Shown: in pieces, positions 40,556 to 51,664 of the stretch
How positions within the stretch are numbered: the stretch's first letter is position 1
Layout: every line of letters starts with the position of its first letter
From: Arachnopeziza araneosa
Lineage: Eukaryota > Ascomycota > Leotiomycetes > Helotiales > Arachnopezizaceae
DNA length: 64,000 nucleotides
NCBI GenBank assembly: GCA_003988855.1
Contig: QYAI01000026.1
Coordinates: 310,001 to 374,000 of the forward strand
Direction of reading: 5' to 3'
Made by a program: the position numbers and the translations under genes
The notes under the pieces: model-generated
What the model was told of the DNA's origin: nothing
Database searches by the model: none
What the model saw: the letters and a program-made list of their open reading frames with translations, nothing else

Positions 40556-41028
40556 TTATTGCTCCCTTGCCATCTCTTCAGTTTCGTATATGCTTAGCAA
40601 TGATAATTGCTTTCTTAAACTTTGAGTGTTCCAGGCCGCGATGTAACACTCCATGCGCTCTTGATTCTGCAATATAGAAGACAAATATTGGTTAGATACC
40701 TAAGGCATGAATCGATATAGACAGGCATCTTAAGGATGCTGCCCGAAACAACACAACCTGGGTCTATTCTTGAGATTTTGCCACCTGTAAAGTTGTTTAC
40801 ATCCTGTAGTGCGGCAGAAAAGTGAACTTGAATCTTGCCATCACACTTGACAGTACACGTTGCTTCCAACATACTGTAATTTAAACTTTGACCACGGCTA
40901 ATGCTTATGTGGTATGCATTGGCGTCCATACTAAACCCAGAAGGTGTTAGTTACTACGATTTCCAAGGCATGATTTACTGATGACCCTTGTAGCCTTGGT
41001 CTTGACTGGCTCTTTGGGCTCTTCGAGC
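40556..41028 (-). CDS. Small hypothetical gene visible only after splicing; 5' end unresolved
   Basis: Three minus-strand exons fit together in one frame: 41028-40979, 40930-40723 and 40666-40556. The first intron (40931-40978, 48 nt) has GTAAAT, a perfect CTAAC branch and TTTAG. The second (40667-40722, 56 nt) has GTCTAT, a CTAAC branch and TTGCAG. The protein reads RRAQRASQDQGYKGHMDANA, then LNYSMLEATCTVKCDGKIQV, HFSAALQDVNNFTGGKISRI and ends NQERMECYIAAWNTQSLRKQ, LSLLSIYETEEMAREQ. An in-frame TAG at 41029-41031 is either part of another intron end or a lesion; upstream the same frame again looks like protein (CHKEPCERSF). I do not recognise the family; the middle part is beta-rich. It could be intact with an unseen first exon, or truncated. 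Confidence 0.45.
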
Positions 41029-44000
41029 CTACCTATACACTATCGCAAAACTTCTCTCGCATGGCTCCTTGTGGCAAAATCACGTTGAGATAGTGGCATC
41101 AGCCTTACTTCAAGAGATTTCGGGGAGCTGATCTGTAGTTCTCATGCCAGGAATCTTCTAAGGGCTCGAAGCCAATATGGAGACCTCGATCGAGGTATCA
41201 AGGGAAATGACAATGATAACAACAATACAAATGTTGATGTTAGCTTTGACTTGAGAAAAAGCTGGAGTCTCTCAGTCCCTAAACCTCTCTGAGCATCAAT
41301 GAAAGGCTCACCCTCTGCACAAGCAAATAAAAGAGCTTGGTAAAACAGTCATCAACATTCTAAAGGTAGTGCCAAGCTCGGGAAACAATGCCGAAGTAGA
41401 CAAGCCTCTACTAGTATTCTGCGCAAACAAACTTGACAATAATTCTATCATCCAGTGAGACCTTTCTTCTGTTCTTGTAACCCTATTGAACACATGTCCT
41501 GCTGATCCAAGACTTGGGAAGGAGTTGTGCACCATAGAACTAGACAACACCCCGACTAAAACCGAAACTCCCGACTCCTGTACGAAGATTAACTAGGTGA
41601 TATCACGCGGCTTGAAGACTTGTCTGTCTTTGAACCGCAATTCTCATGTCTCGGTAGTCTTTAGAAGATTTGACAAGACGTTCGTCTTTGGTGGCTGTGT
41701 TTTTTGGGCAGATGTTACGAGAAGTAATAATAAATTTGCAATTCTTAAATTGATAACTACACTATGCAAAGAGGCTTAGCCATGACTGCTATCTTAGAAA
41801 ATAGAGATTGACACAATTCGCTTATGGAGACCTTGCGTAGAGCAACGAGCGCCTCCAAAATTGTATTCAGGCTTGAAATATTTGTAGCTTGCGAGTACGT
41901 GTTTCTCCTATGCCCCCCTCTCCCTCGTCATTTATCATTCCTAGTGTTTAAACCCACGAGATGCTCTGTAAGTGTACGAAAGATATCTCTTTAAATGAAC
42001 CTACGCACATATACAACAGGCCGTTAATTGTACCAGTGACATATATCTTTCAGCAGCTTTGAAATCCGTATTGGTCCCCAAATTTCTGCAGCATCATTTT
42101 CTTCAAAACCTTCGTAGCAGCAGCCCGTTGTGCAGCTAGAATGTTAACTTCCCCTCTCGCCGCCAGATTAAGAATCGTGTAGTTAATGCGGAATTAGAAA
42201 TGTAATATTTCTCCAACATGGTGAATAAACCTTAGGCTCGTCATGGCTGACATTGACTCGAAATTCCGGACTACTAGAAAGCCGAAAGACTACAACTTCT
42301 AAAATGAAGCCATGGGAGAAAAGAGTGTTCAAAGGCATTGAATAGCATTAGTGGAAGACATAATCATTCACTTCGATTCTACAAGTTCAGTCTCCAAAAC
42401 TCAAAATAATAATATCAAGACAACTTGTTGCAAAAGGAAAAAGAGCAGTGACAAAACCTCATACCATTTTAGGTAACCTTCACTTGGCCAGGCAGTACAT
42501 AAGCCCCAATAGCTAAGCGAGGAAGTCTGATAGCCTTAACGGTTATTATAGTGATAGGATTTGAGCTAATGTTTTGATTAAACCTTTAACTTTTACTTCG
42601 GTGAAGATACATGTTGTATTGACAAGGAGGTTAAGGCCATAGCCAACTGAAAGGCGATTAACTTGGACTCACGTACAACCATGCAAAGAATCTAATCGAG
42701 GTTGCTTAATCACTTGATGAGAACAAGCCATAAACTTGACTGGTAGCTATGCGTGATCTCACGTTGCACTAATAGATCATTTTGCGAACCGAGATTCTCT
42801 CTTCTGACAAGAGGTCGAATGAGGACCTGCACCTCTAATACAGAGCTGGCTCGCGAATATGAGTAACTCGATGAGGTCTCAAAAAAGAATAACAGCGGAG
42901 AAATAGAGTCTCTTCACTGGAAAAACGCCATTACTCGAATGAGCTGGAGAGAAAGCTGGACTATGGCAAAGAAGGAAAACGGCAGCTGTGTGTAGATCGC
43001 GGGTGGTAGTATTCAGATAGTAGTATAATTCTCGAATCTTCGAAGTTCTCACGTAGGATAGCGCCCGACACGAAGGAAGAAAAATATTCATTGATCTAAA
43101 TAATCAATCTAAACTTGAGAGTCAGCCTACGCTCTAGTAATATATGCCACATAGTTTTTGTGAAAAGGAGCCTCAGTTGAAAGATGAAAAGTCTCGACAA
43201 ATATTTCCACAGCAGCTCGAAAGCTTGCGGTATTAGCATGGAATGTTTTTTTGCATCATTGGCCTTCTTTCTCCGCAAGAAATGTCACATACCTGATCAA
43301 TATTCCAAGTCTCTCCTCCGACGGCATGCTGTTCCTATTCTTCGTCTCAGTTAGCCATTGCTACCCAAGCCAGTATATCTCCATCGTAATACGTGAGCAT
43401 CGGCGGAACATGTTTCAGGTAATCGAACCAAATTGCTCGTCATATAATGTTCAGCATTTGATAGTACATTTGTTTTGCTCATCATTATATTCCGTCGATG
43501 CTCATCCATAACATACATAGAAGGCGGAGGCCGGGAACTTACAGTAGTGTTCCTATCTTGAAGCAAAATGTCAGCATTTTATCATTGCAGTGGCAAGAGA
43601 GGAAGCAAAGGCTCAAGGGAAAGATCAGAAAGTCCGTTTGGTTAAGACAGGTAAATCACCATACCGATGCTGGGTTAGAGCTGGTAATAAGATAGGGGCG
43701 ACACGAAAGTTCATCATGTGTAGAAGAAATGTGCTGTGGAAGTGGGAGAAGCTTACAGATCTGAGATTGTCTCTGCCTGTTTAAAGCAAGTCTAGGTTCG
43801 CAACTGGAGAGACTGATAAAAGCTCTTGAGTCAGCGAAAGCTGTATATTAGCTATTGTCGAAACATTGAACAGCTCCAGTGGTGGCATCATAATCAAACA
43901 TTCCGGGACCGGTAAAATAACTAGGCAGCTTGATCCAGCAGCTAGAAAGAATTAATCAAGTCACATACTTCATCGAATTCGAAGTCTTGCAAAAAATCCT

Positions 44001-44522
44001 AGAATTGAAGTGCGTGTGTTTGGAAGGAAGCTTGAGAGTTCCGAAGAAATTTTGGATTGTCTATCCACGAAATTTTGGCTAGCGAGGTCCATCACGCTAA
44101 TCCCAAAATGGTCGGCATATGACGAGGAATAACTTTTATGAGCGAAAACTGAAGTTAAGGCTGATGGATCCTTCAGTATTTCTCACGGTGGGAAGTCAAG
44201 TTCAGAGTTGTAGCTAAACATATCTTGCTAGATAGCAATAGAATATTAACTTATGTAGGTCCAATTGACGGTCAAAAATTAACTGCGAGTACCTCACCTA
44301 AATTTCTTCCTTTGCGAGCCCCCTTGCAATGCACACAAAAGAAGGACATCCTGTGCATTACGCTTCACCTAATCATTCTAGACAGTATCTAGTATTAAGT
44401 CACCTTTCTATCAAAAGAAGGAGGATATTTGTTCCTATTCTCAAAAGAACACTTTGTTCAGCTGCCCCATTCTCATAGAGACTCCCAAATCCCCACCTCC
44501 GCCTACCCCGCAATCAATTCAA
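41029..44522. other. Gene-poor AT-rich block
   Basis: About 3.5 kb with only short open frames on both strands, none with a domain. Its composition is clearly more AT-rich than the flanks, like a decayed transposon or repeat-mutated DNA, but I cannot identify any element. Confidence 0.45.
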
Positions 44523-45517
44523 ATGGCAGAAAGAAAAATCAAGTCGATCCTGGTGACAGGAGCAAGTCGAGGCATCGGCCTCGCAATTGCAAAATTCCTG
44601 CTTGGGGAGGGTCATAATGTTTGCTTGGTAGCGAGGACCGAGGAACCTTTTGAGATCTTGAAGAATGAATTTCCTGGCCGGGTTGCCTCTGCTTGTGGGG
44701 ATGTGAATGATATCGAGGTGAGCTGTCTCATTTGAGTAAGATTTACGATTGCGATTATCTACTTTATTCGCTTTGAGTAAGCTTGATAGAAGAATTCGAG
44801 TTAGATATGTGAAGGGTGAGATGAGGATCTAAAACTCCCTTCGTACAGCAACAATTGGGGATTCTGCACAGCGTTCATTCCGTAATTAAACGATTTTGAC
44901 AGCCACCGATTTTTATCTTCTCCTTTCGTTCCTTAGTTCATTATGTCATCTGTTCATCGTTCGCCGCTCACAAGATGTGCCAGCTCGGAACGAAGGCCAT
45001 ATCTATGACCATTGAAGCATTCAAAAGCCTCGACGGGCTTATTCTCAACCACGGCACACTCTCACCCGTAGCTCGTATCTCTGACGCTTCTCCCCAAGAA
45101 TGGACAACCTGTTTCAACACTAACCTTATCTCCCTCATCTCCTTTATCAAACCCGCCATTCCACACCTCCGCTCTTCTAAAGGCCGTCTAATCCTCACCT
45201 CTTCCGGAGCAGCGACAAATGGTTACGCTAGTTGGGGTGCCTACGGCTCTTCAAAAGCTGCATTGAATCATCTTGCTTTGACTCTCTCAAATGAGGAGAA
45301 AGATATAACAACTGTTGCGATAAGACCTGGGGTTGTGGATACTGAGATGCAGGTACAGGTTAGGGGACATGCAGGAGTGATGGACGCGAGCGATACGAAG
45401 AAGTTTAAAGAGTTGCATGAGGGAGGCAAATTATTAAGACCGGAGCAGCCGGGAAATGTGATGGGAAGGTTGGCTTTGGTTGCTGGTAAGAGCTTAAGTG
45501 GGAGATTCTTGAGGTGA
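44523..45517 (+). CDS. Short-chain dehydrogenase/reductase (fungal YIR035C-like)
   Basis: Two exons (44523-44717 and 44984-45517) separated by a 266-nt intron give 242 aa. Motifs: SILVTGASRGIGLAIAKFLL at the N-terminus (cofactor site from Thr12), GDVNDIE at the exon end, LDGLILNHGTLSPVARISDA after the intron, SSGAATNGYASWGAYGSSKA with catalytic Tyr152 and Lys156, then VAIRPGVVDTEMQVQVR and a C-terminus PGNVMGRLALVAGKSLSGRF. The pattern is that of the small NADP-dependent reductases related to sepiapterin reductase and yeast YIR035C; the substrate is unknown. The second exon start is chosen at the CCAG acceptor at 44983 because the phase-0 join DIE-LGTKAISM restores the family spacing. The intron is five times the local norm. 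Confidence 0.83.
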
Positions 45518-48500
45518 GTGATATGGGCATATTTGTGCGAAATGTACTGAAAAGTTAGCAGCTGGGATGCAAAGGAACTTGCAGAGTATCAGGATTCATG
45601 ATTGCGCAAAGAGTTAGAAGATCTATGAATTACATTTTGAACCTAGTACTTTACCGAAGCTGATAAAACCGATGAATGAAATTAAAGCTTAAGACAAGAG
45701 ACAAGAAACTTTCCTTTGCCTTAAGAAGGGATATAACGATATAGTAATATGCTTATATTCTGTATGCAGGCTGGCATCTTGAAATAGACAACAATCCTTG
45801 AATCCGCTTTTGAGCTGTGAGAATCTGTAGCTGGAAATAGTTCTTCAAGGCTTAAAATCGTTTCCACCGATGTCAGGACTTGGTATTCTCAACCTTGTCC
45901 AATATGGCTGTGATAACTAGTTTTTGTAACATAACACTTGACTCGGCTGTGGAGAACCCGCTGCCGGAGAAAATATGGAAGATTTATCACTTCTAGAGAG
46001 GGAACTCAACATTTGGTGGTTGAAAGTGGCGTCGAAGAAGCAAGTGATCTGGGCGAGAACCTAGCGTCCTCACAGAGCTGGCTTGAAGATTTGAAGTCCT
46101 GAGGGATTCGTTTCCTAACTGGGTTACTTCTTGGATGCATATGTACGGATGGATGTACAGGGTGGCACATGCAATATGGACGTACAGCTCAAGTCCAGAG
46201 CCGTAGTTGTGTAACGGTCACAATTTCACTTGATTCCGAAACTAGTGGCTTATGCAGCTAGAGGGAAAGATTGGTTAGGCTGACAACAGTCCTAGAAAGT
46301 AGCTCAGCCGCTTTGGTGATCGGGTTAGTTTCCAAAGCCTGACGCTTCACAACACCGAGTAGGACTCTAAAGTATCGGGAAGCCGGAAAGGGAGAATCTG
46401 TCAGACTATGGTAAAGCTCGGTGCCACATGCTCGTCCGGTCTCCAGCCTTGGTCTTAGGGACCCTGAGACAAAAGCTGACAATGAATATGAGATATCGTG
46501 CTGACACGTTTCTAACTTTTCTCCACTCGGTCTCGTATGGGGAAGCGGTTCTCGCGTTCGGTACCAATTCAGGCAATTGACGAATCCAGTGCTCAAATCA
46601 AAGACAAGGAGGTGATTTGGCCTCGTGTAGGCTGCCATCCAATTGACCAATATCGGAACATTCCATGTTTCCTTTTTCAATAACTGGAATTGAGGAACCG
46701 AGACCGCTCTGCAGCCTTGGTGTAGGCTTCCAACGCCTCACAATGACTTGGGCATTGCAATAATGTGGCGGAAAAACTTCTCCGAGTCTGAGGGGACTGG
46801 ACAATGTGGAACAAAATAGTTGATTCGGTGTGAAAGGCTTGTAGGCTGTGCGGCTCTGAAGCGAATCCCTGGCCAGGCAGAAGAGCGTCGCAACCCAAAA
46901 TGAGTCACATGTAAAGTCAGTCACCTGACCGACTCTTAACATCCTCGATGGCGCTGTCAGTCTGGTGCCAATAGACGTTCTTGAGAAACGAAGAAAAATA
47001 TTTTGGCGCCGCGAGAAAGTTCCAAAGACGTCGGATTCATCACTTTTTGCTGTCTCGCACTGAGCCTCTACCCCAAGTCCAGCGGACAATGTAATAAGGT
47101 TATCGTGTCTTATCTGCTATCGGATTGCGGGCGATCACAGGGCAGGATGGCGCCACACGACCCTCCTGCGTTTGCCGGCGGGATGATGCAGTTCCGCATG
47201 GCCAGTCTCAAGAGAGCAGTTAATTGATCAGATGAGTATTCAATTGAGAATGGTAGTGGTGGGGAACAACCCTCCTCTCATGAATTGAGATTGAAATGTG
47301 AAGAGATATGGAATTGTCAGGGTTGGGTCTCGAGCTGATGGTGGGTTGGGTGAGCAGGCATGTGAAGATGAGTGGGCCTCCATCAGCCTGTATCGAGACG
47401 ACGAAGCCGCCATGTGACCCGGTCAGGGTTCTTTATATCTTGATAGTTCTCAGCAGATGATCCTTTCACGAGCAGCTCTTGGTCGTGTTCAGTGAAGCGC
47501 ACAATGGTTGTGAAGTCGTGATCGGGAGATGAAGGAACCTCACAGTCCGGTGGGCATAAACGTGGCGAGGGTGATACGTGTGCATGCTGAGGCCTTCGCA
47601 GCCAGTCCTGGGCGCAAATTGACGACCGTCTTGACGAGATGGAATACTTCACCCACGACGCAAGAGAACAACAACAGCTCTCGGCCGTTCTCCACATGAC
47701 GCCAAACGAGAGAGTGCAAAGAGAGGCAAACTCGACACGTGTAAGAGTGTGAGAGATGCGAGGAGAGAAAAGGGATTGCCCTGCCACGTTGACCGAATAA
47801 GGCAATGCCATCGAGAGCCGGAGCTACGCGGACGGTCTCAATTGATTCCTTTTGCTGCAATTGGATTCCTGATGGTTGCAGAGTCGCGACTATTGGGAAC
47901 AGCATTGCGGGAGCGATTGAGGCTTGTTCAATTGAGGTTGCAAGGCCAATTGACCGTGAACACAAAGTTTTGCGCGCATAACTGTCCGCGCGAAAGGGGG
48001 TCCAGGCGAGAATGGGAATCGTGAATTGAGGGCTGCTGTCGTCCAGCAGACTGAGGATGGGAGGGTGATGGATAGCCCAGTTCTGGATGGAGAGTGGGGA
48101 GGTGAAGAGAGAGCAGGAAGAGGACCGCTGGAGAATGGGACTTGGAGCGATCCTATTCGGTGATAGACTGCTCTGATTTGATGTTGACGAGCCTGGGCCT
48201 GAGCCTGAGCCTGATGCTGATGTCGTGCGCGTGCAAGTTGCGGCCTGACGAGGCGCAAAGGTGCGACTAGGCCCGATCGGGGCTAGCAGGGCAGGCCAAT
48301 GATCAACTTATGGGCTCTGGGCGGTGACTCATTCGAGACTCGCCTTCTCCCCCTTCTCCCACCCATTTCGATTTGCATGAACAACGGCCATGAGCCTTAC
48401 TTACCTTACCAATCCTTTCTGTGCCTTCTCCTTCGTCGTGCCTGCGATTGAGCCCTTCCTGCCAATCGCCCCTCCTTCCTTCGCTCCCCCCCCCAATATG

Positions 48501-49311
48501 GGTCTTCTCATGCTTCAGCCGCCGCCCCATTGGTCAATTGCCTCCCTTCTCGTACATTCCAGTCTGCGTTACGCGTTGTTCACTCGCGCCGCCCACAACA
48601 CAGGCTTCAGAGCACAGCCGCCCTTCCCAAACAAAGAGTGCCCCCCTCCAAAACCCCCCATCCAACCAGAACTGACAGACGTCCAATTAACCGCTGCCTA
48701 ACAGGACAACTGAGTGAGCGGAGGGACTCTGACCAAGAGGCCGCCCGTCAGACTTGACTCAAGGCACCCTCACGCAAAGAAAAGCGATTCCACCGCCAGA
48801 AAGGTGGTGGTGGGGTTGCATATAAATGGTCATACGGCGGCTTATAATCACGAGGAGTCACTCTCGCACCCCTCAGCCTGCCCCGGACCAAAAAGTGCCA
48901 ACAACAGGTACCAGTCACTGCTACCTACTTCCTGCTTCCTGCTCCCTACTTATTCCTCTGCACTCTCACCCTCTTCTTGCTTCTTACTCCTCCTTTCTCT
49001 CTCCACGGGCAGCCTCCCAATCGCATTCCTTTCGCCAACCTGTGTCAGCCACTCTTTCAATCGTCCGAGACCGTTAGCAATCGCTCGCATTGACTGAAAT
49101 CCGGATACTACAAAGAACCGATCTGACAACTCAGCTGACCCAACCACCCCCAGAATCATCCGGCTCCCTCCTCCACGACCATTTATACCAAGTCCGACGT
49201 CCTTCCACTCTTCAATCTCTCCGCCGGACTTAAGTACAATCATATCCGCTTGGAATTCCGAAAGTTGCCACATCTGGTGAGGCATCGAGGAGCGGCGCAA
49301 GCAAACGAAAC
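45518..49311. other. Long intergenic region / promoter of the SWIRM gene
   Basis: 3.8 kb. Open frames on the minus strand (46258-47089, 47383-48258) and plus strand (48390-49097) have no domains. The last kilobase is CT-rich, as expected for a promoter and leader. I see no gene. Confidence 0.5.
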
Positions 49312-50484
49312 ATGGATGACAAAACATCTCTGATCCTGCAGCCTTCCACTACCTTCGATGACTCCTACCCATCGACTACACATTCACTGCCTCGCCCATT
49401 GACTTTCTCTCATCACTCCGCACCAACCTACAATAACACTCATCTTCCTGGCATCAACAACCTTCTCAACATGACGAGTCAGCCAACCTACGAGGCACCG
49501 AAAGGCATATTCTCGCCTCCCGAAGAAACTCCAATGGAAAGTTTTACGCCGATTGCCTCCAAGCCATACAGAGGGATGAGTGTCGTCAACTCAGGCAGAG
49601 GCCAGGCTCCCCTTTCGCCGCCTGTGTCACCCGAGTCGAAAAACGTTACACCTGATGATTCCACAACCATTGTTGTCCGGGATCCCATCTTGTTTCCTAA
49701 TCAGGATCCTTCGAGCAGTTCGCCGCTCTTCAATGCAGAGACCGATATCCATCGATCAGTTGAGAGGCATTTGGCCAGCAGAGAACCAAGCACATTCAGA
49801 GAAGTGTCGCCTCCCCGAAATGATGAATACCAGCTTGCGCTCGAATTCAAGTCACAAGTCGCACGAGTCTTCAATGCCAATCGACGATTGTGGGCTCAAC
49901 GAGAACTTGCGCAATTGAGAGAAGACAGCCAATTGAGAATGGGAGGCAGGAGATATACCACGATTGCTCCTGCTGCTGTTGGTGGCATCCGGCCAGACAA
50001 ACGAATCATCAAGCCAAGTATGAGGTCGCCAAAGCAGATCAATGGTGTCAAGGCTCCACGTACGCCAAAACAACCTGTCATTCGAGGAATGACCCCAGAA
50101 AAGAGAGTCGCACGAGAGGACAAAGATTTCGAGTCTCTGCCTGACTACTGTCCACCCCTCTCCAGCCTTCCAAACAAACCTAATTCACTCAAGGTTGACT
50201 GGAAAGGTGCTCCTATCGACCTCAAGTCTGACCCTCATGCCCCTCTTCTCCACCCTGACGAGATCTACCTTGCTGCCAACCTCCGCCTTGATTGCGCAAC
50301 CTACCTCACATCCAAGCGTCGCATCTTCATCAAGAGAATCGAAGCCTATAAGATTGGCAAGGAGTTTCGCAAAACCGATGCGCAACAAGCCTGCAAGATT
50401 GATGTTAACAAGGCCTCGAAACTTTGGCAAGCATTTGATAAAGTTGGTTGGCTGAAGGCAGATTGGATTATGGAGTTTGTCTAA
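49312..50484 (+). CDS. SWIRM-domain protein (Fun19/Laf-like)
   Basis: A single exon of 390 aa starting at an ATG in good context. The first two-thirds are disordered and Ser/Pro-rich (PLSPPVSPES), with a conserved middle helix (YQLALEFKSQVARVFNANRR). The C-terminal 85 residues form a SWIRM domain: LLHPDEIYLAANLRLDCATY, LTSKRRIFIKRIEAYKIGKE, FRKTDAQQACKIDVNKASKL, WQAFDKVGWL. SWIRM modules bind DNA or nucleosomes in chromatin complexes. This architecture, disordered N-terminus plus terminal SWIRM and nothing else, matches yeast Fun19 and the fission-yeast Laf proteins associated with Clr6 histone deacetylase. A chromatin role is inferred from that. The leader upstream is long and CT-rich. Confidence 0.85.
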   Translation: MDDKTSLILQPSTTFDDSYPSTTHSLPRPLTFSHHSAPTYNNTHLPGINNLLNMTSQPTYEAPKGIFSPPEETPMESFTPIASKPYRGMSVVNSGRGQAPLSPPVSPESKNVTPDDSTTIVVRDPILFPNQDPSSSSPLFNAETDIHRSVERHLASREPSTFREVSPPRNDEYQLALEFKSQVARVFNANRRLWAQRELAQLREDSQLRMGGRRYTTIAPAAVGGIRPDKRIIKPSMRSPKQINGVKAPRTPKQPVIRGMTPEKRVAREDKDFESLPDYCPPLSSLPNKPNSLKVDWKGAPIDLKSDPHAPLLHPDEIYLAANLRLDCATYLTSKRRIFIKRIEAYKIGKEFRKTDAQQACKIDVNKASKLWQAFDKVGWLKADWIMEFV

Positions 50485-51664
50485 AGCAAGACTGATATCT
50501 ACACACGATTCGATGCTATCGCGTTTTATACTTTGCCGCAACGGCTACTCGCATCATCGGATAGACTTTACAATCCCAGACTTTCACTTTTCTTTTGTCA
50601 CAAGTCTGGATGGGACATTGGGTATGGATGGTTGGGATGGAGAGCGTTGCATTTTTACCTCACTTGCATTGGGTTTTCTGCTGATACCCCGAGCCTAACC
50701 CTGCTCCACTCTCGCTCCTTGTGAATCAAGGACCTGTTTTCTTTGCATGGCTTTTCTTCCACAGATTAGGATAGGGTTACAGTGGATTTTTGGGTTGGTG
50801 GCGTTTTTGATTTTTTTTTCCCCTCGAGACGTGGAGCGGCACGGGAGCGTGTCTAGGATTTGAGGCGGGATTGATAAGGGGTGCATGCATCGACATGCAG
50901 GGCAGAATGAATGTTCGGGATGCGCGGACGGGTCTGATCGCGCCAGCGAGAGCGTACATACAGTACATATCTGTGTCACGAGCGATGATATATTAAATTG
51001 AGGATATTCGTACCCCCTACAGTTGCTCTCAAACGTTTTACGTGATTGTGATGTTAATTTCTGGAATTTTCGTGATAGCGCCGCTGAAGTCAGACAAGAG
51101 CTTTCTACCCCGCATCAAGCGCTGCGTGGCTTGACGACGGTGTTTTTGAGGCTCAACATATCTCAACGTCACTGCTGGATGGGTACCGCAAGTCACATAA
51201 CCACAGCGAGTCGATTGGCCTCGTGAAGCACAATAGCTTCTTGAAGATTTGGCTCCCGGCTAATCATACTGTTTCCCAGGTACAATAAATCCCTTCCAAA
51301 GTGATATAATCTGAGACAAGGAAGATTCCTAAAATTCAAGTTTGTTGGGTGCTGGATTTTGCGTTTGGGGGGAGAACTGGCGCCCTACTGTGCTAGATTC
51401 TATGAGGATGTTTAAACTTCCAAATATATATGCAGTCTTGAACAAGATCTCGTATTCGTGTGTGAATTCTTTGATTGATTCCCTCCTTGATTGGGACACT
51501 GAGGTTTCATTGTGCTTTAGAATATCTCGGCAGTCAAACTTCTTGATCTAATCTGAGCTATCCAAACAATATACTATATGTCTTTCGTGATCTCCCCGGA
51601 TTTTACCGTGTTTCTCATCTCATATGGATTCAAATAGATGTCCTGATCATTTGTTCACCACATC
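50485..51664. other. Convergent 3' intergenic region
   Basis: 1.2 kb between two genes ending towards each other. No coding signal recognised. Confidence 0.55.

Noticed and set aside
46258..47089. Overlapping minus frames of 140 and 163 codons
   Set aside because: No domain, alternative start codons, two frames equally open.
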